The notes beneath the pieces are model-generated. The model saw only the letters and a list, made by a program, of their open reading frames with translations. It was not told the origin of the DNA and made no database searches. This document shows, one piece after another, positions 23,547 through 32,206 of a stretch of DNA of 33,995 bases. Location of the stretch: NCBI GenBank assembly GCA_041686315.1, contig JAWLEC010000014.1, positions 1 through 33,995 on the forward strand. Reading direction: 5' to 3'. The translations under genes and the position numbers were made by a program. Source of the DNA: Sva-07 sp041686315. GTDB lineage: Bacteria > Actinomycetota > Acidimicrobiia > Acidimicrobiales > Ilumatobacteraceae. Within the stretch, counting starts at the first letter, position 1; each line of letters opens with the position of its first letter.

Positions 23547-24526
23547 CGCTGTCGTCCGACTCGTTCCGGTACGGCGTCGCCGAGCCCGTGCTCCCGCTGG
23601 TGCGTCGGGTGATGGCGCGGAACCCGTCGAAGTTCACCTATCACGGCACGGGCACCTACATCGTCGGTGTGGGTGACGTGGCGGTGATCGACCCCGGACC
23701 TCGTCTCGACGCCCACCGTGACGCACTCGCCGCTGCGCTGCTGGGCAGCACGGTTCGAGCGATCCTCGTCACGCACTGCCACGCCGACCACTCACCGCTG
23801 GCGGCGTGGCTGGCGGAGGAGACCGGCGCACCGACGATCGCCTTCGGCCCGCACGGCGACGATGCGTGGGACATCGGTGAGGATCCGGCCGACGACGAGC
23901 CGGCGACCGGCGACGCCGACGATGCAGCCGAGGCGCGAGCCCCCGGCGACGGGGAACCGGTGATGGAGGAAACGACCGATCGCGATTTCGTCCCCGACGA
24001 GGAGGCGGCGACCGGCGACGTGGTGGCCGGCAGCGACGGCTGGCAGATCACGGCGCTCCACACGCCCGGGCACACCTCGAACCACATGTGCTTCGCCCTC
24101 GACGACGGCTCGCGACGCACGCTGTTCACCGGCGATCACGTGATGGGGTGGAGCACCACGGTGGTCGGCCCGCCCGACGGTGACATGGCGGCATACCTCG
24201 AGTCGCTGCGGGTCGTGGCGGGACGCCACGACCACGTCGCCGTTCCCACGCACGGCCCGCCGATCCCCGACCCCGCATCGTTCGTCGGTGCACTCGTCGA
24301 CCATCGCCTGGCACGGGAGCAGCAGGTGCTCGACGCCGCCCGTCGCGGTCTCCACACGATCCCGGCGATGGTCGAGGAGCTCTACGCCGACGTGCGGCGC
24401 GAGCTGCACAAGCCGGCACGGCGCAGCGTGCTGGCCCATCTCGTGAAGCTCGTCGACGACGGCACGGTGGCACTCGCCGACCCGACGACCCGTCCCCGTC
24501 TCGACAGCACCTACGTTCCGGTCTGA
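23534..24526 (+). CDS. Metallo-beta-lactamase-fold hydrolase, LACTB2-like
   Basis: 330 residues. The MBL core has THCHADHS (His81, His83, Asp85, His86), His180 in LHTPGHTSNHMCF, Asp201 in LFTGDHVMGW, and a distal VPTHGPP His, so both metal sites look intact. The C-terminal part (about 265-330) forms a winged-helix-like domain as in LACTB2/GLX2-type proteins. An acidic low-complexity insertion (about 112-160) separates the first and second halves and is unusual. Substrate unknown: thioesters, phosphodiesters and RNA are all possible in this group. The start ATG 23534 lies inside the asparaginase gene, with no own ribosome site, so translational coupling is likely. Confidence 0.85.
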   Translation: MQFLTLSSDSFRYGVAEPVLPLVRRVMARNPSKFTYHGTGTYIVGVGDVAVIDPGPRLDAHRDALAAALLGSTVRAILVTHCHADHSPLAAWLAEETGAPTIAFGPHGDDAWDIGEDPADDEPATGDADDAAEARAPGDGEPVMEETTDRDFVPDEEAATGDVVAGSDGWQITALHTPGHTSNHMCFALDDGSRRTLFTGDHVMGWSTTVVGPPDGDMAAYLESLRVVAGRHDHVAVPTHGPPIPDPASFVGALVDHRLAREQQVLDAARRGLHTIPAMVEELYADVRRELHKPARRSVLAHLVKLVDDGTVALADPTTRPRLDSTYVPV

Positions 24527-24629
24527 CCGCGACGCCCACCGACGCCGAGAGCCGCCCGGCCGACACCTTCGTTGCGTGATCGACCTGCCGGATTCGCCGG
24601 CCCCGACGTGGACGGGAGATGATGCGGAG

Positions 24630-25829
24630 ATGAATCGACGATGGATCGTGGTGGCGGCTGCGGCGACCCTGGTGGTCGCTGCCTGCGGTGGATCCGACGA
24701 CGACACGGCCGACGTCACCGAGCCCTCGGCCGACTCGCCGACCACACAGCCGGCCGAGACCCAGCCGCCCGCCACCGAGCCGCCCGTGACCGAGCCGCCC
24801 TCGACCGAGCCGCCCGCGACCGAGCCGCCCGAGACGGCGACACCGACCACGCAAGCCACGGCAGCGGGTGAATGGACGTCGATCGCCGCACCCGACTGCG
24901 AGTGTGCCGACGGCAGCGACTACGAGCTGTGGCAGCGCCCCGCGGACCCCACCAAGGTGGTGCTGTACTTCGAGGGCGGCGGCGCCTGCTTCAGCGCCGA
25001 GTCGTGTTCGTTCACCGACGGCACCTACACCTCGAGCATCGAGATCGGCCGCTCGCCCGAGGGCCGTGGCGGCATCTTCGACCCGACCAATCCCGAGAAC
25101 CCTCTCGCCGACCACTCGTTCGTCTACGTGCCGTACTGCACCGGCGACGTCTTCCTCGGCGACAACCAGCAGCAGTACGCCGACGACCTCACCGTGAGCC
25201 ACACCGGTTTCGCCAACGCCACCAAGGGCCTCGACACGGTGCTCGCCGACTTTCCCGACGTGGCGCAGCTCGTGGTGACAGGCGCCAGCGCCGGGTCGAT
25301 CCCCACCCCGCTGTTCGCCGGCCTGGCCTCCGACGAACTGCCCGACACCGAGATCGTCACGTTCGGCGACAGCTCCGCCGCCTACCCCGACGCCGGCCCG
25401 ATCAACGCGCTGATCGGCAACCTGTGGGGCACCGCGAACAACATCCCCGACTGGCCCGTCAACGAGGGTCTCACCGCCGAGGAGTGGTCGCTGCCGGGCC
25501 TCTACGTGCAGGCCGGCCGGCACGCCCCCGACATCACGTTCGCCCGCTTCGACTACGCCTACGACGAGGTGCAGTCGAACTTCGCCGCGCTCGCCGGCAT
25601 CCCCGCCGACGACCTGCTCTCGTTCATCGACCAGACCGAAGCCGAGATCGAGGCCGAGGGCGTGCCGATCGCCTCCTACGTCGCACCGGGCACGGAGCAC
25701 ACGATCATCGGCGGTGACGAGTTCTACGAGATGGAGGTGGAGGGCGTCCGCCTCGTCGACTTCCTCGCCACCCTCGTCGACGGCGACGTGCCCGACGACG
25801 TGAGCTGCGTCGACTGCGGTCGCCCCTGA
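24630..25829 (+). CDS. Pectin acetylesterase/Notum-like lipoprotein
   Basis: 399 residues. Lipobox VVAAC (Cys19), then a Thr/Pro/Glu linker (25-82) with four exact (A/V/S)TEPP repeats, then an alpha/beta hydrolase of the pectin acetylesterase/Notum family: LYFEGGGACF (residues 112-121, oxyanion hole), GASAGS (218-223, nucleophile Ser220), YDEVQ (Asp312) and EHTI (His357) make a full triad. Cysteines in CECAD, ACFSAESCS, PYCTG and CVDC suggest several disulfides outside the cell. Family members remove acetyl from pectin or palmitoleate from Wnt; an ester on a polysaccharide or lipid is the likely target here. ATG 24630 has only a weak GGGAG at a long distance. Confidence 0.83.
   Translation: MNRRWIVVAAAATLVVAACGGSDDDTADVTEPSADSPTTQPAETQPPATEPPVTEPPSTEPPATEPPETATPTTQATAAGEWTSIAAPDCECADGSDYELWQRPADPTKVVLYFEGGGACFSAESCSFTDGTYTSSIEIGRSPEGRGGIFDPTNPENPLADHSFVYVPYCTGDVFLGDNQQQYADDLTVSHTGFANATKGLDTVLADFPDVAQLVVTGASAGSIPTPLFAGLASDELPDTEIVTFGDSSAAYPDAGPINALIGNLWGTANNIPDWPVNEGLTAEEWSLPGLYVQAGRHAPDITFARFDYAYDEVQSNFAALAGIPADDLLSFIDQTEAEIEAEGVPIASYVAPGTEHTIIGGDEFYEMEVEGVRLVDFLATLVDGDVPDDVSCVDCGRP
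24771..24830 (+). repeat. Four 15-bp coding repeats in lipoprotein linker
   Basis: Four consecutive units of 15 bases share ACCGAGCCGCCC and differ only in the first codon (GCC, GTG, TCG, GCG), encoding xTEPP. This looks like recent slippage expansion of a cell-wall-spanning spacer. Confidence 0.9.
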
Positions 25830-25857
25830 CAGCGGCGCCCGACGGGCGGCAGGTCAG
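25826..25857. terminator. Nested hairpin between convergent genes
   Basis: Outer arms CTGAC/GTCAG and inner arms CGCCC/GGGCG (loop GAC) span both stop codons of the convergent lipoprotein and DoxX-like genes. There is no T-run. It may serve as a bidirectional terminator. Confidence 0.45.
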
Positions 25858-26279
25858 CGGAAGCTGAAGGCGCCGTCGGTGATCGTGTAGGGCAGGCCGA
25901 ACCCGAACGTGTCGCGGGCGAACCAGGAGAACAGCAGCACCGCACCGCCGAGCAGTGCGAGGTTCTTCGTGAACATCGCCATCTCGGTCTGCCGCTCGAT
26001 CGGGTCGCGCTCGGCCCAGAACCGATGCATCAGGAACGTCACCGGGAGCAGGGTCAGCATCAGGACCAGGGCGCCGAGGTCACCCCACAGCCCGAGGATC
26101 ACCGACATCCCGCCCACGGCGAACCCGACGCCCGACAGCACCACGCCGACCGTGGCGTCGTCGTGGCCCTTGCGCGATGCGTACTGCAGCGATGACTGCA
26201 TGTCGGCGATCTGGCCGATGCCCGAGCCGACGAAGACCATCCCGAACAGGATGCGACCGATCAGCCAGAGCTCGTCCAT
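25854..26279 (-). CDS. DoxX-like membrane protein
   Basis: 141 residues with four predicted membrane helices (about 4-24, 44-66, 69-88, 108-125). LIGRILFGMVFVGSGIGQIAD and the mid-region VGVVLSGVGFAVGGMSVILG fit the DoxX/DoxD-like superfamily; the loop HRFWAERDPIERQTEMAMFTK is characteristic of this branch. Members associate with oxidoreductases or thiol redox proteins in the membrane. A CATGAT hexamer 7 nt before the ATG is a near-match to the leaderless boxes. It is encoded downstream of the molybdenum hydroxylase gene on the same strand, 103 bases away. Confidence 0.75.
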   Translation of the reverse strand: MDELWLIGRILFGMVFVGSGIGQIADMQSSLQYASRKGHDDATVGVVLSGVGFAVGGMSVILGLWGDLGALVLMLTLLPVTFLMHRFWAERDPIERQTEMAMFTKNLALLGGAVLLFSWFARDTFGFGLPYTITDGAFSFR

Positions 26280-26382
26280 GGCGGTCGATCATGGCACGTC
26301 GGACGAGGCCGCAGAGCGACGCATGCGCCGCACGCCGCGAGTGGGGCGGCCGACGGGAGCGCAGCCCGATTCGGCGAGCCGG

Positions 26383-28776
26383 TCAGATCCCGTCGGCGGC
26401 AGCGGCGCCGGCTGCGTCCTCGGTGGTCACGCCGGCGGCGGTGGCACGCAGCGTCGCGAAGATCTGCGGCGGTTCCCGCCACGGATCCGCGAGCGTCCCG
26501 GCGCGGGCGTCACGGATCGCCGTCCACACGCGCTCGGGCGTGCAGGGCAGGTCGATGTGGCGCACGCCGAGGTCGGCGAGGGCGTCGACCACGGCGTTCT
26601 GCACCGCCGGTGTGGCGCCGATGGTGGCCGCCTCGCCGATGCCCTTCGCTCCGAGCGGGTTGAGCGGTGTCGGCGTCTCGGTGGAGTGCGCCTCGAACGA
26701 CGGCAACTCGGCGGCCGACGGGACGGCGTACTCGGCGAAGTTCGAGGTGACCGGGTTGCCGTCGGCGTCGAAGTGCACCTCCTCGTAGAGGGCCTGACCG
26801 ACCCCGGCGGCGATGCCGCCGTGCTGCTGGCCCTCCACCAGCAGCGGCGCCAGCACGGTGCCGCAGTCGTCGACGGCCACGTGGCGCACGAGCCGGGTAC
26901 GGCCGGTTTCGGTGTCGACCTCGACCACGGCGATGTGGGCGCCGAACGGGAACGTGGCGCCGTCCTGGTGGAAGTCGAAGTCGCCGTCGAGCCGGTCGCC
27001 GCCGTCGCCGGCGCGCGTCGCGACGTCGGCCCACGTGAGCGCCTGCGCCGGCACCCCGGCGACCCCGATCGTGCCCGCACCCACGTCGACGACGATGTCG
27101 GCAGGGTCGGCCTCCAGCATCGCGGCGGCGAGCTCGCGGGCCTTGGCGATCATCGCCTCGGTGGCGCCGCGCACCGCCGATCCGCCGAGCTGCAGCGATC
27201 GGGAGCCCCCGGTGCCGCCGCCGGTGCGGACGCGGTCGGTGTCGCCGTCGACGAGCGTGATGCGATCGACGGGGATCCCGGTGAGGTCGGACACGACCAT
27301 CGCGTAGGCCGTCTGGTGGCCCTGGCCGTGCGACTGTGTGCCGGCGAAGATCGTGGCCGAGCCGTCGTCGTGCACCTCGACGGCGCCGAACTCGTCCGCC
27401 CCGCCGCCGGCGGTGATCTCCACGTAGGCGGCCACGCCGATCCCCAGTTGCGCCACGTCGCCGCGCTCGCGCCGCTCGGCCTGTTCGGCCCGGAGGGCGT
27501 CGTAGCCGACGGCTTCGGCGGCGCGTTCGAGGGGCAGGAGGTAGCGGCCCGAGTCGTAGGTGTTGCCGGTGAGCGTGGTGAACGGGAACACGTCGTCGCC
27601 GAGGAAGTTGCGCCGCCGGATCTCGATCGGGTCGATGCCGGTCTCGAGCGCCGCCTGGTCGACGAGCCGTTCGAGCAGTGCCGTTGCCTCGGGCCGTCCG
27701 GCGCCGCGGTAGGCGCCCATCGGGGTGGTGTTGGTGACGGCGACGGCGACGTCGAACTCGATCGACGGGAACGCGTACGTGCCCTGCGCCATGCGCCGGG
27801 TGCCGCCGGGCAGCATTGCCCCGACGCCGGGGTAGGCGCCCGCATCACCGACCAGCCTGACCCGCAGGCCGGTGAAGTCGCCGTCGCGGGTGCAGCCGAG
27901 TTCGGCGTACTGCACCTGCCCGCGCGAGTGGGGGAGCGCCTTCATGTCGTCGCTGCGCGGCGGCACCCACACCACCGGCCGTCCGGTGCGGCGCGCCGCG
28001 GCGGCCACCACCGTGTACTCGGCGTGGATGCCGGCCTTGCCGCCGAACCCGCCGCCCACCTGCGGGGTGATCACGCGCACGTCGCCACGGTCCATGTCGA
28101 GCGCCCGGGCGAGCTGGGCGTGCAGCCCGTGGGGCATCTGGGTGGATGCCCACAGGGTGAGGCGTCCGTCGTCGCCGACGGCGGCGGCACAGCAGTCGGG
28201 TTCCATCGGCGCCACTGCCATGCGCTGGTTGACGTAGCGGCCGCGCACGACCACATCGGCTCCGGAGAGGTCGGTGCGCCCCTCGCCGACGATCACCGTC
28301 GCCTCGTTGGATCCGTGGTCGGGGAAGATCAGCTCGGCGCGGTCGTCGAAGGCGCGTTCGGCGTCGACGATCGCCGGGAGCGGGTCGATGTCGGCCCACA
28401 CCGTCTCGGCGGCGTCCTCGCCCTGTTCGAACGTCTCGGCGAGCACCACGGCGATCGGTTCGCCGACGAAGCGGACGCGGTCGACGGCGAGCGGCGGGCG
28501 TTTGAAGTCGTCGTGGACCTTGGCGAAGCCGTGATGGGGTGCGACGGCCAGTTCGGTGGCGGTGAGCACGTCGACGACACCGGGCATCGTTCGGGCGTCG
28601 TCGACGTGGATGTCGCCGAGCACGCCGTGGGCGACGTCGGAGCGCACGAACACGGCGTGCAGCCCGTCGGGCAGCTCGAGGTCGGCGAGGTAGCGGCGGC
28701 TGCCGGTGAGGAGCCCCGGGTCCTCGGTGCGCAGCACCCGGGTGCCGAGGATGGATCCGGCGGTGTCCGCAGTCAT
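26383..28776 (-). CDS. Molybdenum hydroxylase large subunit (CoxL/xanthine dehydrogenase family)
   Basis: 797 residues, the full length for a molybdopterin-cytosine-dinucleotide-binding subunit. An N-terminal CoxL domain (GSILGTRVLRTEDPGLLTGS onward) is followed by the molybdenum-binding part with QVGGGFGGKAG, the active-site loop AYRGAGR (355-361), TQSHGQGHQTA, and the catalytic GIGE glutamate (Glu715). AYRGAGR marks the form II/BMS group; true aerobic CO dehydrogenases carry AYRCSFR, so CO oxidation is not indicated. Neither the FAD subunit nor the 2Fe-2S subunit lies on either side, which is unusual because the three are normally adjacent. Start ATG 28776 follows TAGGTT by 6 nt. Substrate unknown (aldehyde, purine or N-heterocycle). 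Confidence 0.9.
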   Translation of the reverse strand: MTADTAGSILGTRVLRTEDPGLLTGSRRYLADLELPDGLHAVFVRSDVAHGVLGDIHVDDARTMPGVVDVLTATELAVAPHHGFAKVHDDFKRPPLAVDRVRFVGEPIAVVLAETFEQGEDAAETVWADIDPLPAIVDAERAFDDRAELIFPDHGSNEATVIVGEGRTDLSGADVVVRGRYVNQRMAVAPMEPDCCAAAVGDDGRLTLWASTQMPHGLHAQLARALDMDRGDVRVITPQVGGGFGGKAGIHAEYTVVAAAARRTGRPVVWVPPRSDDMKALPHSRGQVQYAELGCTRDGDFTGLRVRLVGDAGAYPGVGAMLPGGTRRMAQGTYAFPSIEFDVAVAVTNTTPMGAYRGAGRPEATALLERLVDQAALETGIDPIEIRRRNFLGDDVFPFTTLTGNTYDSGRYLLPLERAAEAVGYDALRAEQAERRERGDVAQLGIGVAAYVEITAGGGADEFGAVEVHDDGSATIFAGTQSHGQGHQTAYAMVVSDLTGIPVDRITLVDGDTDRVRTGGGTGGSRSLQLGGSAVRGATEAMIAKARELAAAMLEADPADIVVDVGAGTIGVAGVPAQALTWADVATRAGDGGDRLDGDFDFHQDGATFPFGAHIAVVEVDTETGRTRLVRHVAVDDCGTVLAPLLVEGQQHGGIAAGVGQALYEEVHFDADGNPVTSNFAEYAVPSAAELPSFEAHSTETPTPLNPLGAKGIGEAATIGATPAVQNAVVDALADLGVRHIDLPCTPERVWTAIRDARAGTLADPWREPPQIFATLRATAAGVTTEDAAGAAAADGI

Positions 28777-28782
28777 GCGGCG

Positions 28783-28788
28783 AACCTA
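28783..28788 (-). promoter_or_regulatory. -10 box TAGGTT of a likely leaderless transcript
   Basis: TAGGTT ends 6 nt before the ATG at 28776 on the minus strand, with no Shine-Dalgarno site. Confidence 0.45.
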
Positions 28789-28946
28789 CCGGTGCGTGCT
28801 GCCGGACGTCGCCGTCCCGACACCGACTGCGGGTGATCTTGGGGCTGGCCGGAGCTGCGGGTATGCGCCGGCCGCGGCTGTAGCGCTACTGTCGGAAGCG
28901 TCCGGGTCAGGGGGACCCGGTGATCGATGGAAGGGGGGACCGACGG

Positions 28947-31163
28947 ATGACGCTTGCGGCGGGGCTCATCGAGCGTCTGGCATCGTCGTCGCAGTCACGA
29001 GTCCTCGCCGACGGTGAGGTGCTGGTCCGTGAGGGTGACGAGGCGGACCATGTCTACTTCATCATCTCCGGTGAGCTCGAGGCCACGAACGCCAGGGCGC
29101 ACGGCGACATCGTCGTCGGGCTGATCCAGGCGGGCCAGATCATCGGTGAGGTCACGGTGATCGCCGGCGGGAAGCGCACGGCCACGTTGCGCGCGAAGGG
29201 TCCGGCCGAGGTGCTCGTCATCGAACGCAGCGACTTCGAGAAGTGGTTGAACGACAACGTGGAGGTGGCCGACTCGGTCTCCGACCAGGCTCGTGAACGC
29301 ATCGACCGCACGAACGTGGCGAACATGGTCACCGACATGGTCGGCACCACCGACCCGCACCTGGTGCAGGACGTGGTCGACCGGGTCGAGTGGCGCCGCC
29401 TCGAGGCGGGCGAGACCCTCTTCCGCGAGGGCGACCTGTCCGATGCCGCCTACTTCGTCGTCGGGGGCCGCGTCGCCGTGTTGGGCGAGGACGCCGAGGG
29501 CAACGAGCAGCTGATCAGCGAGCTGGGCCGTGGTGAGGTGGTGGGCGAACTCGGTCTGCTCGACCGGGCGCCGCGCTCGGCGACGGTGCGCGCCGTGCGC
29601 GACACCACGCTGGCCTCGTTCTCCACGAACACGTTCGAGGAACTCGTCTCGAAGTCGCCGACCATGATGCTCAACGTGACGCGGGGGATCCTCACGCGTC
29701 TGCGCCGACCCACGCGCCGCAAGTTCGACCGGGCGGCGGCGCTCACCGTCGCCGTCACCGCGCCGTGTGACGCCGACGCACTGGTGTCGGCGATGGCCAC
29801 CGAGATCGCCCGGTTCGGGACGGCCAAGCACCTCTCCAGCGATCTCGTCGACCGGATCCTCAACCGTGAGGCGATCTCGCAGGTCAGTGCCGACAACGTC
29901 GGTGTGCCGCGGCTGGCCGAGTTCATGCACGAGGCCGACGTCGGCAACGACCACGTCGTGCTGCAGGCCGATCGGGAGATGACGGCGTGGACCCGCCGGG
30001 CGATCCGTCAGGCCGATCGTCTTCTGGTGGTGTGCTCGCCGACGCCCGATGCGGCCGAGCGCGCCTGCATCGACGAGATCTTCGCCACGCTCGGCGACGT
30101 CGGTCACGTGGCGACGATGCTCGCCGTGCTCCATCCCGTGTCGGCCGAGCGACCTCGGAACACGGCCCGCCTGCTCGCCGGCATCGAGGCGGACGACGTG
30201 GTGCACGTGCGCGAGGGCGCCGCCGCCGACATCGCGCGGGTGGCGAGGCTGGCGAGCGGCCACGGTTACGGCCTGGTGCTCAGCGGGGGTGGAGCTCGCG
30301 GCTTCGCCCACCTCGGCGCACTGCGAGCGCTGCGCGAGAGCGGCGTGCCCGTCGACCAGGTGGCCGGGTGCTCGATGGGGGCGCCGATGGCCGCCGCCAT
30401 CGCGCTCGGGCTCGAGGGTGAGGAACTGATGGCGCTCGTCGAGCGGCAGTTCCACCGCTTGCTCGATTACACGGTGCCGGTGGTGTCGCTGATCAAGGGC
30501 GAGCGCATCACCGCCAACATCGAAGAGACGCTCGGCGAGTGGGACATCGAGGATCTGTGGCTGCCCTACTACTGCGTGTCGACGAACCTCACCCGGTCGC
30601 GGCTCGAGGTGCACCGGCGCGGCAGCGCGGCCCGGGCAGTGCGGGCGAGCGTGGCGATCCCCGGCGTGCTGCCGCCCGTGCCGCACGACGGCGACCTGCT
30701 GGTGGACGGCGGTGTGCTCAACAACCTGCCCTTCGAGCCGATGCGTGACGACAGCACGATCGAGACGATCGTGGCGGTCGACGTGGCGCCCGACCAGGGC
30801 CCGCGGGCACGCGCCGATTACGGGCTGTCGGTGTCGGGATTCCGGGCACTCGGTGCGTCGGTGCGTCGCGGGAAGTCCGACTATCCGAGCGTGACGTCGG
30901 TGCTGTTGCGCAGCATGCTCACCGGCTCGGTTCGCAACCAGCGCACGTCGATGCAGGACGGCGCGGTCGACCTCGTGGTCACGATGCACCTGCCGGGAGT
31001 GGGGTTGCTCGATTTCGAACGGGCCAGGGAGGTCGCTGCAATGGGGTACACGTCGTCGTCGGCGGAGATCGCTGCGTGGGCCGGGGGCCGCGCCGACCTG
31101 GGCGTCGGCGTCATCGGCGCCAACGGCTCCGTCGGTTCGGCAGCGGTGGGAGGGCAACGGTGA
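28947..31163 (+). CDS. NTE-like patatin phospholipase with two cyclic-nucleotide-binding domains
   Basis: 738 residues with the architecture of neuropathy target esterase (PNPLA6) and yeast Nte1, which deacylate (lyso)phospholipids. CNB domain 1 spans about 15-105 (phosphate-binding cassette GEVTVIAGGKRTATL, Arg77) and CNB domain 2 about 140-235 (GELGLLDRAPRSATV, Arg210). A middle region (250-440) carries TAWTRRAIRQADRLLVV, a segment typical of NTE proteins. The patatin domain has LVLSGGGARGFAHLG (443-457), nucleophile Ser476 in GCSMG and Asp587 in DGGVLNN: an intact dyad. There is no membrane helix at the N-terminus, unlike the eukaryotic enzymes. ATG 28947 follows AAGGGGGG; GTG 28920 is an alternative. 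It overlaps the permease gene by 4 bases (GTGA). Confidence 0.92.
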   Translation: MTLAAGLIERLASSSQSRVLADGEVLVREGDEADHVYFIISGELEATNARAHGDIVVGLIQAGQIIGEVTVIAGGKRTATLRAKGPAEVLVIERSDFEKWLNDNVEVADSVSDQARERIDRTNVANMVTDMVGTTDPHLVQDVVDRVEWRRLEAGETLFREGDLSDAAYFVVGGRVAVLGEDAEGNEQLISELGRGEVVGELGLLDRAPRSATVRAVRDTTLASFSTNTFEELVSKSPTMMLNVTRGILTRLRRPTRRKFDRAAALTVAVTAPCDADALVSAMATEIARFGTAKHLSSDLVDRILNREAISQVSADNVGVPRLAEFMHEADVGNDHVVLQADREMTAWTRRAIRQADRLLVVCSPTPDAAERACIDEIFATLGDVGHVATMLAVLHPVSAERPRNTARLLAGIEADDVVHVREGAAADIARVARLASGHGYGLVLSGGGARGFAHLGALRALRESGVPVDQVAGCSMGAPMAAAIALGLEGEELMALVERQFHRLLDYTVPVVSLIKGERITANIEETLGEWDIEDLWLPYYCVSTNLTRSRLEVHRRGSAARAVRASVAIPGVLPPVPHDGDLLVDGGVLNNLPFEPMRDDSTIETIVAVDVAPDQGPRARADYGLSVSGFRALGASVRRGKSDYPSVTSVLLRSMLTGSVRNQRTSMQDGAVDLVVTMHLPGVGLLDFERAREVAAMGYTSSSAEIAAWAGGRADLGVGVIGANGSVGSAAVGGQR

Positions 31164-32206
31164 TCCTGCTCACCTTGCGCGATCTGGTCTTCCGGCGCAC
31201 CCGGTTCATCGTGGTCAGCCTGCTCGGTGCGGTGGTGTTCGCGCTGCTGTTCGTGATGACCGGGCTGGTCGAACAGTTCAATCTCGAACCCGTCGACAGC
31301 GTCGATGCGATCGGCGTGGAGGCCTGGGTGCTTCCTGAGACTGCCAAGGGGCCGTTCACCTCGGCGCCGACGATGCCCACCTCGACGGTCGACGCCGTGG
31401 ATGCCGCTCAGGCGTCGCCGGTGGTGACGTCACGGTCGAGCCTCGTCGAGGAGCCGGGCACGAGAGGCGAGGAGGTGATCGTGATCGGTCACGTGATCGA
31501 CGGGCTCGGCAGCCCCGACGTCTCCGATGGTCGTGCGGCGGCGGCGCCCGGCGAGCTGACGGCCGACGAGTCCATGGGCCTCGAACTCGGCCAGGTGGTC
31601 ACCCTCGGCGACGAGTCGTTCACCGTGGTCGGCTTCACGAAGGACACCACGCTGCTCGCCGGTATCCCGCTGGTGTTCATGCCGGTGGAGGAGGCGCAGC
31701 AGATCGTGTTCCGCACCACCGAGGTGATCAGCGCGGTGCTGGTCGACGGCGACGTGGGCGAACTTCCCCCTGGGTTCAAGTTGATGACGAGCGAGGAGGT
31801 GGCCGACGACGTGCTGGAACCGTTGGAGGGGGCGATCGCCTCGGTCGACCTCGTGCGTGTGCTGCTGTGGATCGTGGCGGCGATCATCATCGGCGCCGTG
31901 GTGTACCTGTCGGCGTTGGAGCGTCAGCGCGACTTCGCCGTGTTGAAGGCCATCGGGGCGTCCGACCGGTCGTTGCTGGCGAGTCTGGCGATCCAGGCGG
32001 TGCTGGTGGCCCTCGTCGCTGTGGGGGTGGCGGCGGTGATCCAGCTGTTCCTGGCGCCGGCGTTCCCGTTGCGGGTGCGGGTGCCGGCCCGTGCGTTCTG
32101 GCAGCTACCGCTGCTGGCCGTGGTGATGTCGTTGATCGCCGGTGGCGTCGGGATGCGCAAGGTGATGCGCGCCGATCCGTCCCAAGCCTTTGCAGGAGCA
32201 GCCTGA
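31160..32206 (+). CDS. FtsX/MacB-like ABC transporter permease
   Basis: 348 residues. One N-terminal membrane helix (about 14-36), a roughly 200-residue extracytoplasmic domain of the MacB periplasmic type (VDAIGVEAWVLPE onward), then three membrane helices near the C-terminus (about 240-260, 282-308, 318-338) with the coupling loop ALERQRDFAVLKAIGAS. This is the type VII (MacB/LolCE/FtsX) layout; such pumps work by mechanotransmission and move lipids, lipoproteins or peptides or regulate envelope enzymes. GTG 31160 shares four bases with the patatin stop and has GGGAGGG at 31148-31154. Its stop shares a base with the ATPase start, so the three genes are coupled. Confidence 0.88.
   Translation: MILLTLRDLVFRRTRFIVVSLLGAVVFALLFVMTGLVEQFNLEPVDSVDAIGVEAWVLPETAKGPFTSAPTMPTSTVDAVDAAQASPVVTSRSSLVEEPGTRGEEVIVIGHVIDGLGSPDVSDGRAAAAPGELTADESMGLELGQVVTLGDESFTVVGFTKDTTLLAGIPLVFMPVEEAQQIVFRTTEVISAVLVDGDVGELPPGFKLMTSEEVADDVLEPLEGAIASVDLVRVLLWIVAAIIIGAVVYLSALERQRDFAVLKAIGASDRSLLASLAIQAVLVALVAVGVAAVIQLFLAPAFPLRVRVPARAFWQLPLLAVVMSLIAGGVGMRKVMRADPSQAFAGAA

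Noticed and set aside
24771..24830. Short direct repeats as a CRISPR array
   Set aside because: Units are 15 bases, contiguous, in frame and encode a TEPP spacer; there are no unique spacers.
26383..28776. Aerobic carbon monoxide dehydrogenase (coxL) call
   Set aside because: The active-site loop reads AYRGAGR instead of the CO-dehydrogenase AYRCSFR, and no coxM or coxS is adjacent.
25909..28836. Very long plus-strand open frame opposite the molybdenum hydroxylase and DoxX-like genes
   Set aside because: It is rich in Arg, Gly, His and Val in the way expected for the complement of a GC-rich gene and has no family motif; the minus-strand frame has all CoxL motifs.
28995..31157. 720-codon minus-strand frame opposite the patatin gene
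   Set aside because: Composition is His/Arg/Gly-rich with no recognisable fold; a shadow of the GC-biased third positions.
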